This document shows, one piece after another, positions 1 to 11,771 of a DNA stretch of 64,000 bases. Both the position numbers and the translations under genes were made by a program. Position 1 is the stretch's first letter. Each line of letters begins with the position of its first letter. The DNA comes from Diphasiastrum complanatum (taxonomy: Eukaryota > Streptophyta > Lycopodiopsida > Lycopodiales > Lycopodiaceae), in assembly GCA_029204225.1 (NCBI GenBank), contig CM055092.1, positions 74,188,857 to 74,252,856 of the forward strand, written 5' to 3'. Below the pieces are notes generated by a model that was given only the letters and a program-made list of their open reading frames with translations, searched no databases and was not told the origin of the DNA.

Positions 1-980
1 CTGGAATACCTATTAAATCGAGCCTGTTTGGTTGATGGTGAGACCATCTCTGGTGGATAGTCCTCTGTGGAATTCGGATCGTAAGGACGATCCATAACAC
101 TTTAGAGTACCTTGGAAATGTGAACATAGGTCTCTTGGACTCTTTGGTAATTTAACTTGTTGGAATCGTTGTTCGGAATGTGGTTTCTACGGTTCCATGG
201 TGGATGCAATTGAAATGCGACCAGTTTGCGGTTGATACGACTGAATGCAGTGGAACGGTTGAATGCGGTCTATTAAGAATTACGGTGGTGCAGTTAGAAT
301 GTGGCTATTTGTGGTTGAATGCTTATTGTTGCGGTTGATTGTGGTTTGAATTGGTGTGCTTGCATTGTAATGCGGTCTAATGCGGTTTCCATGGGTCAAG
401 GATTGATGTGATGGGATTGCGGTTGCTACGGTTCAAGACGGTCGCTACGATAGCTGGGAGGCGGTTGCTACCGTTGTAAGAGTGGAGGTGGTGTGATTGC
501 AGTGAATACGATAGTTGCGGTGCTATTGTTGGCGATGGTTGTGGCTCAACACGATCACTATGGTGTAACATAGTTGTTTGCGATGGCTACAGCTCAAGAT
601 GGTTGCTACAGTTGTAAGGTGGTCGCAATGGTTGTAGTGTGGTTGAAATACGAGCTGATTGTGGTTTAGTGCGAGTGGGATGGTTCACGGGAGTGGCAGG
701 TGAATACGGTATATTTGTGGTCGCTACGGTGCAAGGGTCGACCCTACGGCTGTAATGTGGTGGCTAAGGTTGTACTATAGTCGTTATGGCTCAATGCAGA
801 TGCAGGCCTGTGTCGTTGCTCTCGTTTACAATGGTGCAGCTTGTGGTTCATGTGGATTGTCAGATAGATTGTCGATTCAAGCTGAGGACCTGATGTATGT
901 TGTGCTCGTCAGTTCTGATTGTCGTTGGAAAGTTCTGTGGTCTAGCATGGATGTGGTCCAGTTGAGATTGTGAGAAATCC
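1..980. repeat. Degenerate G/T-rich minisatellite-like region
   Basis: Short blocks built on variants of GCGGTTG, GGTTGCTACGGT and CAAGRTGGT recur irregularly through the stretch, with no fixed period. Short open frames here have no recognisable domain and follow the repeat. I see no gene. Its left edge is outside the window. Confidence 0.5.
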
Positions 981-984
981 CTTT

Positions 985-1560
985 GGTCGAAATGGATCCA
1001 GACCCTCCGGTGGAGAGTTGATCAAAACTCTTCGGTCGAGATGTGATAAAATCTCTTCGGTCAAGATTTAAGTGTTGGGCTTCGGCTGAGATTTGACAGA
1101 GCGCTTCTGCTCTGGTCGAGATTTGAAGGAGTGCTTCGGCTTCGGTTGAGATTTCAAAGAGGATGTCGGTTGAGATCTAAGTGAGGCCTTTGGCTCCAGT
1201 TGAGATTTAACAAGAAGCCTTTGGCTTCAATTGAGGTTTAATTCGGTTGAGATGGGAGTGATGGGCTCCGGTTGAGGTTTGAGAAAATGCTTTGGTTGAG
1301 ATCTGAAGGAGCACTTCGGCTCCGGTTGAGATTTAACAGAAAGTCTTCGGTTGAGATTTAAACTGAATGCTTCAGTCGAGATCAGGACTTAAGACTCCGT
1401 TTGAGATTTAACAGGAAGCCTTCGGTCGAGATTTAACAGAAAGTATCGGCTGAGTTGCGACGGAAGGTCTATGAAGGCTCGGTCGAGATCTGATCGATGA
1501 GCGTCGGTTGAGGTGTAACTCAGGACATGGAAGGTTTTTTTAGTAGGGGCTCGGTCGAGA
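985..1560. repeat. Degenerate tandem minisatellite, unit about 35-45 bases
   Basis: A unit with the core CGGTYGAGATTTAA followed by a short variable spacer (often AGAAAGCCTT or GGAGTGCTT) repeats roughly 15-17 times. Units differ by substitutions and small indels, so this is an old array. The minus-strand 130-codon frame at 1,389-1,781 runs through the repeat and is best read as a by-product. Confidence 0.7.
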
Positions 1561-1762
1561 GTTGGTTTGTAGCGGTCCGGTCCAGACGAAAGTCGTGGAG
1601 CTCGGCTTGGTAAGGAGCATGAAGCCTCGGTCAAGAACTGAGCTGCACGTTGGTCAGGACCAAAGTGGCGAGCTCTGTAATGAACGTGGGAGACCTCAGA
1701 GCGATGGTTTTGCAGCACAAATGGAAATGGTGTGGCTTGGTTTAGTGTCTGTGTAGCTGCGG

Positions 1763-1951
1763 AATGGCGCCAAATGTTCACAGATTTCCATTGGATCTAT
1801 GAACATGGTTTTTCTTCTTATCTCTTTGTTACTTATGTAGGTTATAGTTCTTATGGCAATGGCGCCAAATATTCACAGATTCTCACTGGATTTGTGAACA
1901 CGGTTTTTCTTCTTATCTCTTTGTTACTTCTGTAGGTTACAGTTCTCACGG
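1763..1951. repeat. Tandem duplication, two copies of about 94 bases
   Basis: The block starting AATGGCGCCAAATRTTCACAGA occurs at about 1,763 and again at about 1,857. Both copies continue through the same CGGTTTTTCTTCTTATCTC-like segment and end near GTAGGTTAYAGTTCT. Around ten differences separate them. Confidence 0.75.
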
Positions 1952-3216
1952 TTTGGTCTTCTTATTAGAACGATTTCCAAGCGAAAGCGTATTCTCAAAT
2001 TACAATGAGTATTCCCCAGCCTGTCAGAGGGGAGAGACAGATTCGTTAGTCATCTACATGCAAAAACAAGCCATGCAACCAGTTCTAGCTCAAATAGATC
2101 AGCGTTCTGAATCAAGGAGCAATTTACAGTCTATCTACTAAAAATTAGGGAGCAAACAATGACAAGATTAAACTACTCAGCAAGAAACAAGAAACAAGAA
2201 AACTAGATTCCTAACAACACTCTAGCAATCCAAGAATTAAGAAACACCCATTTCTTGATGCTTAGAATGCCCAAGAACAATCAAGAACTGAAATGTAAGA
2301 AAATATGCAAGATCTACACTAACAATTCCAACCTATTTAGTTTACTTGAATGCTGATTCCTACATTAAACCACAAACAAGAAATGAAATCTAATCCACAA
2401 CTAAAAGCAAGAGAGTAAGCAAGAAATCTAGTTAATCCATCACACAAAAGAAATCAAAGCATGCTCATAGAAACTTCACTCAAGAACATTGCCATGAACA
2501 AGGAGCTTAGCAATCATCAAGAACTCGTGGAAGTTCTTCTTTATTCACTCAAAAGAACTTGACAATACATTCAAAGCTCCCTCACAAGAGAGGGGGGGCT
2601 TAAATAAGCAAGAGGGCTGCCCATGTGGAGCCCAAGTGGCAATTCGCATTGTCTCTCACTTCGTATTTTAGGGGAAGTGATTTCCTCTCACTTCACAAAC
2701 TCTAGAAAGGGGCTGGGAACGTTCCTCATTCAAAATAGACGACCTTCGAAATTTTCTCTCCTCACATTTTTTGCAAGAAAAGCCGAAGGTGTCTGTAAAA
2801 ATGCGAAGGTGCCCTTAAAAAGATGAAGGTGTCTTTAAAACAATTTAACTCATGAAAATAGATGATCTTTGGGAATTTTCTCTCTCTTTGCATTTTTCAG
2901 AAAAATGCAAAAAAGTCGAAGGTGTTAAAAACAGTTAAACTTTTGAATTGTGCATGAGTTGAACTTTCGAACTATGTAAGTGTCTCATTTCGGGAAAATG
3001 TGAAAAAGCCAAAGCTGTTGAAAATGTAGTTCATTTCTGCAGACTATTGCGACACTTAGTGTATTTCTGCAGACTATTGTGCCACTTAGTGTATTTCTGC
3101 AGACTTGTTCTAAATGCTAATTTGTGGAAGTCCTTGAAGATGGCCAAGTCTTCAATGACTTCAAGCTATTAAACTTAACATTTGAACTTGAAATAATGAC
3201 AGGATTGGTTACCCTT
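1952..3216. other. Unassigned AT-rich stretch with two small tandem repeats
   Basis: No gene or transposon domain recognised. Two local tandem repeats are visible. At 2,770-2,843 a roughly 20-base unit built on GAAGGTGYC...TTAAAA occurs three times. At 3,036-3,105 a unit of about 35 bases starting TTTCTGCAGACT occurs two to three times. Confidence 0.5.
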
Positions 3217-3553
3217 TGTTGGAGATCAGCCGAAAGCCCGTTTGTAGACGTTCTTCAAATAGTTTGGATGTCTAAGTTATGATTCGTGCAGGTATTAGAT
3301 GAGCAGACATAGAACCCAAAATAGGTTTCACCTGACCCTAGATCAATGATCAATAAATGTGCAAAAAGAGTCTTGAAAATAAAAATTAGTCATTCACAAA
3401 GGAGGCAATTGTGGTTCCAACAGAGCTCCTATCAGTGAGTCATGACTAGCTCCGACTTCAAAGTGCTCAAAGTCTCTAACATCCTCGACTTTCCGGATCC
3501 ACAATAGCTACAACAGAGTTTTCCAGAGATGCAAAGTTGAAGGAACCACAACA
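3217..3553 (+). repeat. Possible 5' LTR of copia element A
   Basis: It begins TGTTGG and ends CCACAACA, short inverted LTR-type termini, and lies immediately before a tRNA-Met-type primer-binding site. No second LTR copy is visible for comparison, so the left boundary is uncertain. Confidence 0.35.
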
Positions 3554-3554
3554 G

Positions 3555-3567
3555 TGGGTATCAGAGC
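3555..3567 (+). promoter_or_regulatory. Primer-binding site of element A
   Basis: TGGGTATCAGAGC differs by one inserted G from the plant copia consensus TGGTATCAGAGC, complementary to the 3' end of initiator tRNA-Met. It lies about 120 bases before the gag start. Confidence 0.6.
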
Positions 3568-3688
3568 TAGCAACATCAACGATTCACACATTAGGATGTG
3601 GACCTCGAAGATTCACCGACCAAAGGTGACTCTCACCAACAGTGGTATCAGATTTGCAAGGCTCAATCAGAGCCTCATCACTAAGACT

Positions 3689-4733
3689 ATGGCTTCCATA
3701 CATAGCATTCAATCGAAGATCTGCACAGTGCTTGAAGCAGACGGGTCGAATTTCTTGGCCTGGAAGGTAAAGACTTCACTCATACTCAGAGAAGAAGTGT
3801 TATGGCCATGGGTCGACGACACCGAAGAGATGCCAGCCAGCACATGCAAGGAACTTCGAGAGTGGAAAGAGAAGAACGACAAAGCAGTAGTTGTCATCTC
3901 CTCTTTCATCGAAGATAACACCATTGACTTCGCATCAATCTCTAATGCTAGAGAGATATGGGATGCAGTCACAAGCATATTTCAGACCAAGTCACAAAAT
4001 TAGATAATGCATCTAGAAGATTAGCTCACCTACCTCAGATGGGATGGCAAGGATCTCACCAGCTTCATCAAGAAGATGAAAAACCTGTTCCTGCCATTAC
4101 GCACAAGAGAAGTAGCTCAACTACCTGTTACATTCCCTACCAAGATCTTTCTAGACTACCAGAACCCTGCAAGCTAAAGATCTTGACATGACCTTCGACA
4201 AAGCAGTTATCGCCATCAAGCAAAAAGTTGAAGCCAGAGAGCACTATGATGACAAAGTCGAGTCCGACCAAGCTCTCTATAGCAACAAAGACCAGTCAAA
4301 GAAGAAGGCTTATCCTAAGAGGGAGTCGACAAGAAGGCATGACCGAAGTCAACAGAAAGAGAGAGATCAAGAAGGTAGATTGAAAGGAAGGAGCAAGCAG
4401 CAAGACAACGACAAAAGGACATGCAATAGATGCAGTCGTGAAGGCCACACAGTGGACCGTTGGCTGAACCCAAAAATCAAGTGCATACACTGTCACAAGA
4501 AGGGACATGCAGCCATGGATTGCTGCCACAATTCAGGGAATAAGAAATCTCAGAGAGTAGAAAGGAGAGTTCTAACAACACATCACATGTAGAGGAACAA
4601 GAATTCTCCAAGATGGCTAAAGAACGTGCAAGCGAAAATTCAGCTGCTTACTTATGCACATATGTATGTGCTACTTCCTCAACCGACTTCCAAGGAGTCA
4701 TTCTTGATTCTGGTGCAACATCACATTTGTTAC
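3689..4733 (+). pseudogene. Copia element A: gag and start of protease, broken
   Basis: This is the 5' part of a Ty1/copia polyprotein: nucleocapsid/capsid precursor and the start of the aspartic protease. The ATG at 3,689 opens a UBN2-type gag segment (tryptophans near NFLAWK and REIWDAV). The frame shifts near 4,000 and again near 4,190. Two zinc knuckles follow at about 4,420-4,525. The first has lost its last cysteine (tryptophan instead); the second keeps C-X2-C-X4-H-X4-C. The protease motif D-S-G-A-T-S-H lies at 4,706-4,726. Coding similarity stops at 4,733, where the LTR of element D begins. The gag resembles element E more than family 1. A and F (11.8-13.2 kb) look like two parts of one element (see findings). 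Confidence 0.8.
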
Positions 4734-5379
4734 TGTCAATTTTCAGAGAAAAAAGACAAATATGATTGTATTATCAATCATTAAGAGTTATTGGTTGCTT
4801 AATTCAAAGATCTATCAAGTTCTAAGTGTTAGATCTTGATCTAGATGCTTTACACTATGATTTAATCAAGAGCAATGGATCAAATGATCAAAAACATGGA
4901 TGGGAGGCCTCACACGTGTGGAGGATAGTACCAGTACGACCTGTTTACAGAGAGTAAAGTACATTAGCTTACAAATGCATTTCAATAATAAAAACTCAAG
5001 ACAAATGTGGAAATCACAACAAAACTAGAATTTGCCAATGTCACATCAACTTGTTATTGATTTGGTTGATCCCTTTATAGATTAAGTACATCCACGACCT
5101 GCGTACTATCCAAAAAGCCTTCACATGTGTGAAGAGTGCCTAGTCATCCATATCCACCAATGGGAGCCATATGTGCTCATTTCTCAAAGTTGACTATTCT
5201 CTTTTCTTCCACATTTATAGGAATATTCCCTATAAAATAGGATCTAATGGAGTCTTCCTATCTTATCTTCTAGAAGCTTATCCACATTGTGAATGGTATT
5301 TTGACATGTGTGAGTAATAACTCATTCACATGGAAGTCCAATCTATTTACACAAAGTCTGACCAATTTGACCATTGACA
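4734..5379 (-). repeat. LTR of copia element D (3' LTR, minus strand)
   Basis: Ends are TGTCAAT and ATTGACA, perfect 7-base inverted termini. The 646-base sequence is an inverted homologue of the LTR at 13,387-14,050. It carries CACACGTGTG at 4,911-4,920 and a CACATGTGTG variant near 5,122. Its lower edge cuts the protease of element A; its upper edge directly meets the integrase of element D. Confidence 0.85.
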
Positions 5380-6545
5380 ACTTGTAACTTTGAGATTCAT
5401 CATATATAAGACATCCTTGCTAGCTTTTACTTTCTTTGAAATAGGATCAAATATCCTATATCCTTTGCTATTTTCACTATAGCCTACAAATGTTCCTTTG
5501 AAGGAAGTTGCATCTTCTTTCCTTTTTGTTTCCGAAGGAATGTGGACATAACATATACATCCAAACACTTTAAAATCTTTTACATTGGGCTTATTGCCAA
5601 ACAAAGCTTGAAATGGTGAGATCCCACCAATAGCACTACTAGGAAGCCTATTACATAAGTAGTTAGCACAAGTTATGGCCTCCCCCCAAAAAGTGATGGG
5701 TAGAGATGCATCAAGTCTTAAAGACTTTTCACATTCACAAAGACTCCTATTTTGCCTCTCAGCCACCCCATTATGTTGGGGGGTGTAAGGACAAGTGAGT
5801 TCTCTCTCAATGCCTTTGATCTCACAAAAGTCTCTCATCTTGTTGGAGATATACTCTCCTCCATTATCACATCTTAGAACTTTAATGCAAGAACTAAGTT
5901 GCTTTTCCGCTAGAGACTTAAACTTTACAAAAGCTTCATATACAAGGCTTTTCTTAGGCAATAATTCAATCCAAGTGTATCTAGTACAATCATCTATAAA
6001 AGTCACATACATTAAAGCACCTCCATTACTTTCATGAGAAAAAGTATGTACATTCAAATGGATAAGATCTAAAGGTGAGGTAGATCTTGTTAAAGATCTC
6101 TTGTAGGAAGCCTTGTGTGACTTTGCAAGGCCACATGCCTCACACACTTTGCCACACTTCTTGAAAGCTTTTGGTAGGCCGAGGGCTAGCTACTTTGATG
6201 CAATGGATTCCATTGATTGAAGATTATGATGGCCCAATCTTTTGTACCAAAGCTCCACTTGAGTCAACTCATCCCTAACCGTATTCACACTTTCAATAGC
6301 CACATTAGCATCCAACTTAAAGAGCCTTCCTTGCATAATGCCACTAGCTATGCACTTACCATTTTTCAAGATGGAACACACTCCATTATTGAAATGTACA
6401 TCTAGTCCATGGCCCTTTAATTGACAACACTAAGCAAGTTTTTTGTAATGGATGGAACTTACAAAACATTATCAAGATCTATCCTCTTAGATGATCGTAA
6501 GCATAATGGAATAATTCCTATGCCATCTATCTTGCATTCTTGACA
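5380..6545 (-). pseudogene. Copia element D: protease tail and integrase, RT and RNase H missing
   Basis: Read on the minus strand from 6,545: end of the protease region (…SITKNLLSV…), then the GAG-pre-integrase H-H-C-C zinc domain (RLGHHN; CEACGLAKSH), then the integrase core. The DDE residues are recognisable: the D of FIDDCTRYTWIE, the D of RCDNGGEY and the E of HNGVAERQN. The integrase C-terminal part (GYSENSKGYRIFDP) runs straight into the LTR at 5,379, so RT and RNase H are absent. In-frame stops occur near 6,187 and in the protease part. By LTR family and coding order this is the downstream half of element B (13.4-17.8 kb). Confidence 0.85.
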
Positions 6546-7516
6546 CTAGCAATGTAGATTGATTTCTTAGAATCATTACAAGAAAGTAGATAAGAAAAAT
6601 AATGCTTGTTGAATGATTTTTGCAGGTGTTTTTTCAACCAGATCGACTAAACAAGATATGGTGGTTTGTAGCTCAAGTTGAACCACGTTCGCAATGAGTA
6701 TTTGAGGTGAAAATGTTGAGAATGAAATGGAAAACCTTTATTTTAACTATGAGATTGAGCTACCTAGAGATGTAGTAAATCTTCAAACCATACTTGAACC
6801 ACCCACTTCCATAGATGTTGAGAATAGAAATTCTAATAGTATAATTTTTGAAAGTGAGAGTGAGAGTGAGAATGATTTGTGTACATGGAATGCCACCAAC
6901 CATCATATGTATCTGAGAAGATGAGTTACGGACTTAAAATCTGGACACAAATTGGTAGCTGAATCATTAGGATAAATTGATCCATCCACCCACAAATCTA
7001 TATTCATATAATTATTCATTCTCAATTCTCTAACTATTTTAGAAACATTCTCTACAACATTCAAATTTTTCTTAATAATTGGAGTGTATTCCATCGGAAG
7101 AGCAACATGCAAATGGAACATTGCCATTGTTAAAGGTACAATCCGTAAATGCTTCAAATTATAGTAAATCAATATGAATAGATCTAGCATACCTTACTTT
7201 TGTAATGTTTATGTCACATTGAGAAATCGTCCCGCCTCATATTTCATTATAAGCATACAATGATTTCAAAAGTTTTGCTATTCCCGCTTCAGTTTTTGCA
7301 TTGAGCACACCAAGATTTTCAGTCTTAAAGCTCTAGTCCCAAATTTTGGAATGAGCATGAAGAGAAGTTATTACATCTCATGCTTAATTAGCTATTGTCT
7401 AAAGTTAACCATACCAGTTAAACGTCGGGCAAGGCCAAAAACTCAAAAAACGGCAACCATAAGTTACCGGTTTGCATTCTCTCTCTACGTAATCCCTCTC
7501 TAAAGTGAAATTTCTT
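6546..7516. other. Unassigned DNA, probably internal part of a CACTA-like element
   Basis: Two short open frames, 6,727-6,924 (+, with a run of S-E repeats) and 6,903-7,190 (-), have no domain I recognise. The stretch is bounded on the right by a terminal-repeat-like sequence at 7,517-7,551 that matches the end of the CACTA fragment at 18,649-18,683. That position is the only reason to suspect CACTA origin. Confidence 0.35.
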
Positions 7517-7551
7517 AAAGGGGCCATTTTGAGCCCATATTTCTCCTAATG
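7517..7551 (+). repeat. CACTA-like terminal repeat, copy 1
   Basis: This 35-base sequence ends CCTAATG and matches 18,649-18,683 at roughly 28 of 35 positions in the same orientation. Read inward the ends start CATTA, one base from the CACTA terminus. It abuts a family 1 gag fragment directly. Confidence 0.5.
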
Positions 7552-7757
7552 TCTCTTTGAAAACATTTGTTGTTGTTCAAAGGAGTGCTTTGTGCATTAA
7601 AACAGGTTGAAAGAGAAGATTAGGTCATTGCTATATGGCAACATCAAGTGGAGTCATGTTGGAAGCCAATGATAGGCTTACCTCAAGTAACTATTCATTG
7701 TGAAAAGTGAGGATGGAATCACTTCTTGAGATGAATGATGTTTTGGATATTGTTGTT
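7552..7757 (+). pseudogene. Family 1 copia fragment: leader end and gag N-terminus
   Basis: Closely matches 22,930-23,128 of the main family 1 element: the last part of the leader, the gag ATG (near 7,635) and roughly the first 40 codons, with a stop replacing a tryptophan codon (TGA at the 'SLW' position). It ends at 7,757, where other LTR-like sequence starts. Confidence 0.8.
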
Positions 7758-8345
7758 GTAGGAAAAATACTAAAAATTCTCCTTCAGAGAACATGATGAA
7801 AGTTTGAATAAATCAAACTAATATCAGTGTCTTCAATTGTGTCTGATTCTAGTCTATGTACTAATAGAGCAGGAGTCTACTTTGAATAAAGCATGCGGAT
7901 TTAAGAGATGTATGAGTTACTGTGATAGACAATTTTAGAAAATCTAAACAACTGAAAAAAGAAATTATCTATTGATAGCTTTGAACAATTGAATTTTTAC
8001 AATTTTAATTCTGATTTTTCTGTGTACATCTCTTGTTGTCTTGTTGGTCTATCTTGCCTACTTACAATGAGTAAGTGTACATATATTTATATTGTCATGC
8101 ATAGGTCTCTTCGTCTTTTTCCTCCTGTGAAACAATTGATTCTAATTGTTAATTGGTTGATGACGTTCTGTTTCCAGTCTCAAAAGTTTATCTTTCGATT
8201 CATTTTGTCTTCTAACGTTCCATTTCCAGGGTCAACAATTTATACTTCGAGAAGTTTATCCTTCTGACTAAGAATAAAGGTCAAATGAATAAATGTCAAA
8301 AACCTGAAAATCGAATCACCATTTGGTTGATCCGAACAAATAAAT
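7757..8345 (-). repeat. Probable 3' LTR of copia element E
   Basis: This non-coding AT-rich block lies immediately downstream (minus strand) of the RNase H stop of element E and begins on the plus strand with TGTAGG inside the family 1 gag fragment. It is where a 3' LTR belongs. No second copy is available, and clean inverted termini are not obvious. Confidence 0.35.
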
Positions 8346-8353
8346 TTCGATTC

Positions 8354-9017
8354 TTAACCTTTGTCAATTAAATTGTCTACTTTGTTAGTAGAACTGAGAC
8401 TTTTCTGTCCAGGTGTTCTACAACTCCTTCTCAAAGTGGGCAGTTGGATTAACTCCAATCTTCTTCGCTGCTTCTCGAACAAGGATTTACTGAGGATATC
8501 AGCTGTGATTTCCTCTGTAGGTATGAAGACTGTCTTCAGGATCTTCTTTTTGACAAGGTCCCGAATCACATGATACTTAATAGCTATATGTTCCATTCTT
8601 GAATGAAATACATGATCTTTCATAAGATAGATTGCTGAAGTGTTATCCATAAGTAAGCCATAAGGTTCAGAAATAGTTTCATCAAATCCTTCCAACATTT
8701 GTTTGATCCATATCAGCTCGTTTGCCATCTTAGCTGCTGCAACATATTTGGCCTCACATGAAGATCTATTTGCTTCTTGCTTATCCAAAGTATGGCTGCG
8801 CCAGATGCTAGAGTACAACTCCTGAAATACTTTTGCTATCATCTTTCATGGATGCCCAGCTTGCGTCACTGTAAGATTCGATTCTAAATCCAGCTTCCTT
8901 TGAATAATACAGTCCGAAGTCTTTTGATTCTTGGAGATATTGCACTACTCTTTTTGCTAACTTCCAATGTAACAATTCTGGGTTTTGATTAAATTGGCTT
9001 AGCCTATTCTTCTTCAA
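8354..9017 (-). pseudogene. Copia element E: RNase H domain
   Basis: Ty1/copia RNase H, which removes the RNA strand during reverse transcription. Visible motifs on the minus strand: ESYSDASWA (first catalytic aspartate region), the SCEAKYVAA segment, DNTSAIYL, the HSRMEHIAIKYHVIRD histidine segment and ADILSK near the C-terminus. One frameshift lies at about 8,810-8,845. The frame ends at 8,354. Confidence 0.85.
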
Positions 9018-9990
9018 GAGTCTGTGGGCTCAGTATTGTTCCAGGTATCATGGGAGTATGCACACGTTTGCATTTGTGCATGTTGAAATCTTCAATGATT
9101 TTTTGAGTGTACTTTTGTTGGTGAAGATACAACTTGCCACCTTCAAAGTCTCTTTCGATCTATAAGCCTAGATAGGTTTTAGCTTCTTCTAGGTCAGTGA
9201 TCTTGAATATTCCAGAAATGTCTCTTTTGACATCTGAAATCAATTTATCTTTTCTTGAGAAGATAAGAGTGTCGTCAACATAAACAACTAGAATGATAAT
9301 TTCATCTTTGACATGTTTTATATAGACATTTGACTCGACAAATAAAGGTTCAAAGCCTAAAGAACGTAATGCTTCGTCCTTCTTTTTATACCATTGTCTG
9401 GTTGCTTGTTTCAGACCAAAGATGCTTTTATTCATGTGACATCCGAATTTTGGATATTCTTGGCTTATAAAACCAAGTGGTTGATCCATGAATAAATCTT
9501 CCTCTAATTTGCATACAAGAAAGCGGTTTTCTCATCCACAATACGGATTTTGAGATTGTGAGCCACTGCATAAGCGAATAATAAGTGAATTGATGTGTGT
9601 TTGACTACTGGTGAGAAAGTATCAGTGTAGTCGATCACATATTTCTATGAAAGACCTTTCGCAACCAACCTTGCTTTGTATCTGATGTTATTTCCATCAA
9701 GACCTTTTTGATCTTGTAGATCCACTTGCATTTAATTGGTCTTTTTCCATCAGGTACAGGTGCAAGTGTCCATACATTGTTCTTATGCATTGGTGACATT
9801 TCGTCCTCCATTGCTTGAATCCAATGATTCTTATTTGGTCCATCAATAGCTTCCTTGAATGTTTGAGGTTCGTCGATGAAGCCACAAAATTCGATGGCTA
9901 TGTTTGTTGAAACATCCTGACCAAATCTTACTGGTGGTTTTCTTTGTCTATCATATTTTCTCACAGTTTGTATAGGTCTCGAATTCAATT
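9018..9990 (-). pseudogene. Copia element E: reverse transcriptase, broken
   Basis: From 9,990 downward: the pre-RT linker with EAIDGPNKNHWIQAMEDEM, the KCKWIYKIK motif, then after several frameshifts the palm (FGLKQATRQWYKK) and the catalytic YVDD at 9,271-9,282. Besides the main family 1 element, this is the only copy in the window that keeps YVDD. Frameshifts near 9,640 and 9,490 make it non-functional. Confidence 0.85.
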
Positions 9991-10189
9991 TTTCATTTTC
10001 GGGTTTGACCCGTTCAGCTTGAATTTGAACTGGTGATTCAATTCTTTCAGGTACTCGAATTTGAACTCCCTTTGAATCACTACTATGTCCAAATGGTAAT
10101 TCATGTTCATCATCTGCTTGCTTGACTTCTGATGTTGGTAACTCATAATAAGTTTTAAGAATTTCATAGCCGATTAAATCATTGTCTGC

Positions 10190-11175
10190 TATGTACTTTG
10201 ACTCATCAAATTTAACATTTTGAACAACTTTTACTCATCTAGTTTCAGGTATGTAGACTCGCTAATATAAAGAATGTAACTCGAATCCTACCAGAAAACC
10301 TTGTTGTGTCTTTTCATCGAATTTCTTTCTTAATTTGTCTGGTATGTGCATATAAAATGCACATCCGAATGTCCGAATATGAGCCAAATTTGGCTTTGAC
10401 TTCCACCATATTTTGTGAGTTTTATTCGGAATTCTAGATTTCAAAATTGAATTCTGAAGATAGTTCGACGTAGCCACTGCTTTCGCCCATAATTCTTTCG
10501 GTGCTTTCGCATGAGCCATCATACACTTGGTGGATTAGTGTATAATTTTTTCGTTCCGCAATTCCATTGTGTTGAGGTGTGTATGATGTAGTCTTCATAT
10601 GCATAATACCTCGATCAGTACAAAAAGTATTGAATTTGTTGCAAATGTACTCATCTCCACTATATGTGCGAATTTGCTTCAACTTGTTGTCTCTTAGCTC
10701 ATTTTGTATACTCAACAATTTTTTCGAAAGCTTCTGATTTTGTACGAATAAAGCATACTACAACAAACTTGCTGAAGTCATCAATAAACATTATGAAGTA
10801 TTTTGCATCACCTAAAGACAATACTTCGAATGGTCCACATATATCCAGTACCTTGGTTGCTTTATAAACATCTTTACTGAAAGGTGTTCGAGTCATTTTG
10901 CCTTTAAGACAAGATTCAAAGGTAGTTCGAATATCTTGACTCTTGATTTTGACTCCTTCAAGTCTTTGTCTCTTATTGGCTTGGTACAACACTTCCATGT
11001 TCATGTGACATAACCTCTTGTGCCACCGAATATCTGTTGATTCTTGAGTTTGATTGGCTTGCTCGACTTGAGTTTGAATGCTCAAGTGATACAAATTACT
11101 ATTTCTGTTACCTTTAGTAACTAGGCTATCAGAATCTTCATCGAACAAGGTTACTAACATTCCTGTGTCAACCAT
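10190..11175 (-). pseudogene. Copia element E: integrase, broken
   Basis: Integrase joins cDNA ends to target DNA. From 11,175 downward: end of the protease region, the zinc domain (WHKRLCHMN; the two cysteines are partly lost), the core with FIDDFSKFVVV, then RTYSGDEYI, where the usual R-x-D-N-G-G-E-Y is altered to S-G-D-E-Y, and HNGIAERKN with the catalytic glutamate. The C-terminal FGCAFYMHIP and GFLVGF segments follow in a shifted frame. Confidence 0.85.
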
Positions 11176-11771
11176 CTTTGCTATGGATAGAAGATCTTTA
11201 TCGAGAGTAGGAACATAGAGAGCTTCCTCTAGTTTCTTGTCACCATGATTCGTGTCTAACCACAGTACACCAGTTCCATGAACTTCATGTTTGGAACCGT
11301 CTCCAAGTATAATGAATCTTGAATTATTCGTCTTCTCATAGGCAGATAAAATTTGTTTCGAAAAAACAAATATGAGGTGGCTCTCGAATCAAGTACTACT
11401 TTTCAAATTTTTGAATTAGATGAACAACATAGATCAGCGGAAATGTATGTTGCTGAGTTTCTTGTCGTCCTCTCTTCTACTGCTCTAGAACATTCTGCTT
11501 TGCCTTTGACAAAATTTAAATCTGAAGGTTCGCTTCGATTCTGCTCCTTCTTGTTCCTGGGATTTTGATAATAGTCTATTGTTGCATGACCCCGTTTGTG
11601 ACAATGAATACACTCAATCTTTGGATTTAACCAACACTTGTCTTCTGTATGACCTAATCTGTTGCATCTGTTGCAAATCTTTCTATCACCAGAATCTTTC
11701 TGTTGTTTTCCTGATTGTGAATCATTTGTCTTGGATACGTTGTCCGAACAATTTTCATTCTTTTTAGACAA
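11176..11771 (-). pseudogene. Copia element E: gag zinc knuckles and protease
   Basis: From 11,771 downward: a lysine-rich gag tail, a zinc knuckle CNRCNRLGHTEDKC (intact C-X2-C-X4-H-X4-C), then a second knuckle whose last cysteine is tyrosine. The protease motif near 11,380 reads D-S-R-A-T-S-Y instead of D-S-G-A-T-S-H, so the active-site glycine is lost. The knuckle pair is close to that of element A (4,420-4,525), so both belong to one family. The upstream part of gag is missing: the sequence fuses directly to the RNase H tail of element F. Confidence 0.8.

Noticed and set aside
1389-1781. 130-codon minus-strand frame
   Set aside because: It runs through the degenerate minisatellite and has no domain or conserved feature.
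5347-5379. Integrase frame of element D extending into the LTR
   Set aside because: The last residues are read-through into LTR DNA after the deletion of RT and RNase H, not a real protein end.
6903-7190. 95-codon minus-strand frame as a possible transposase
   Set aside because: No recognisable transposase motif. The assignment to a CACTA interior rests only on flanking termini.
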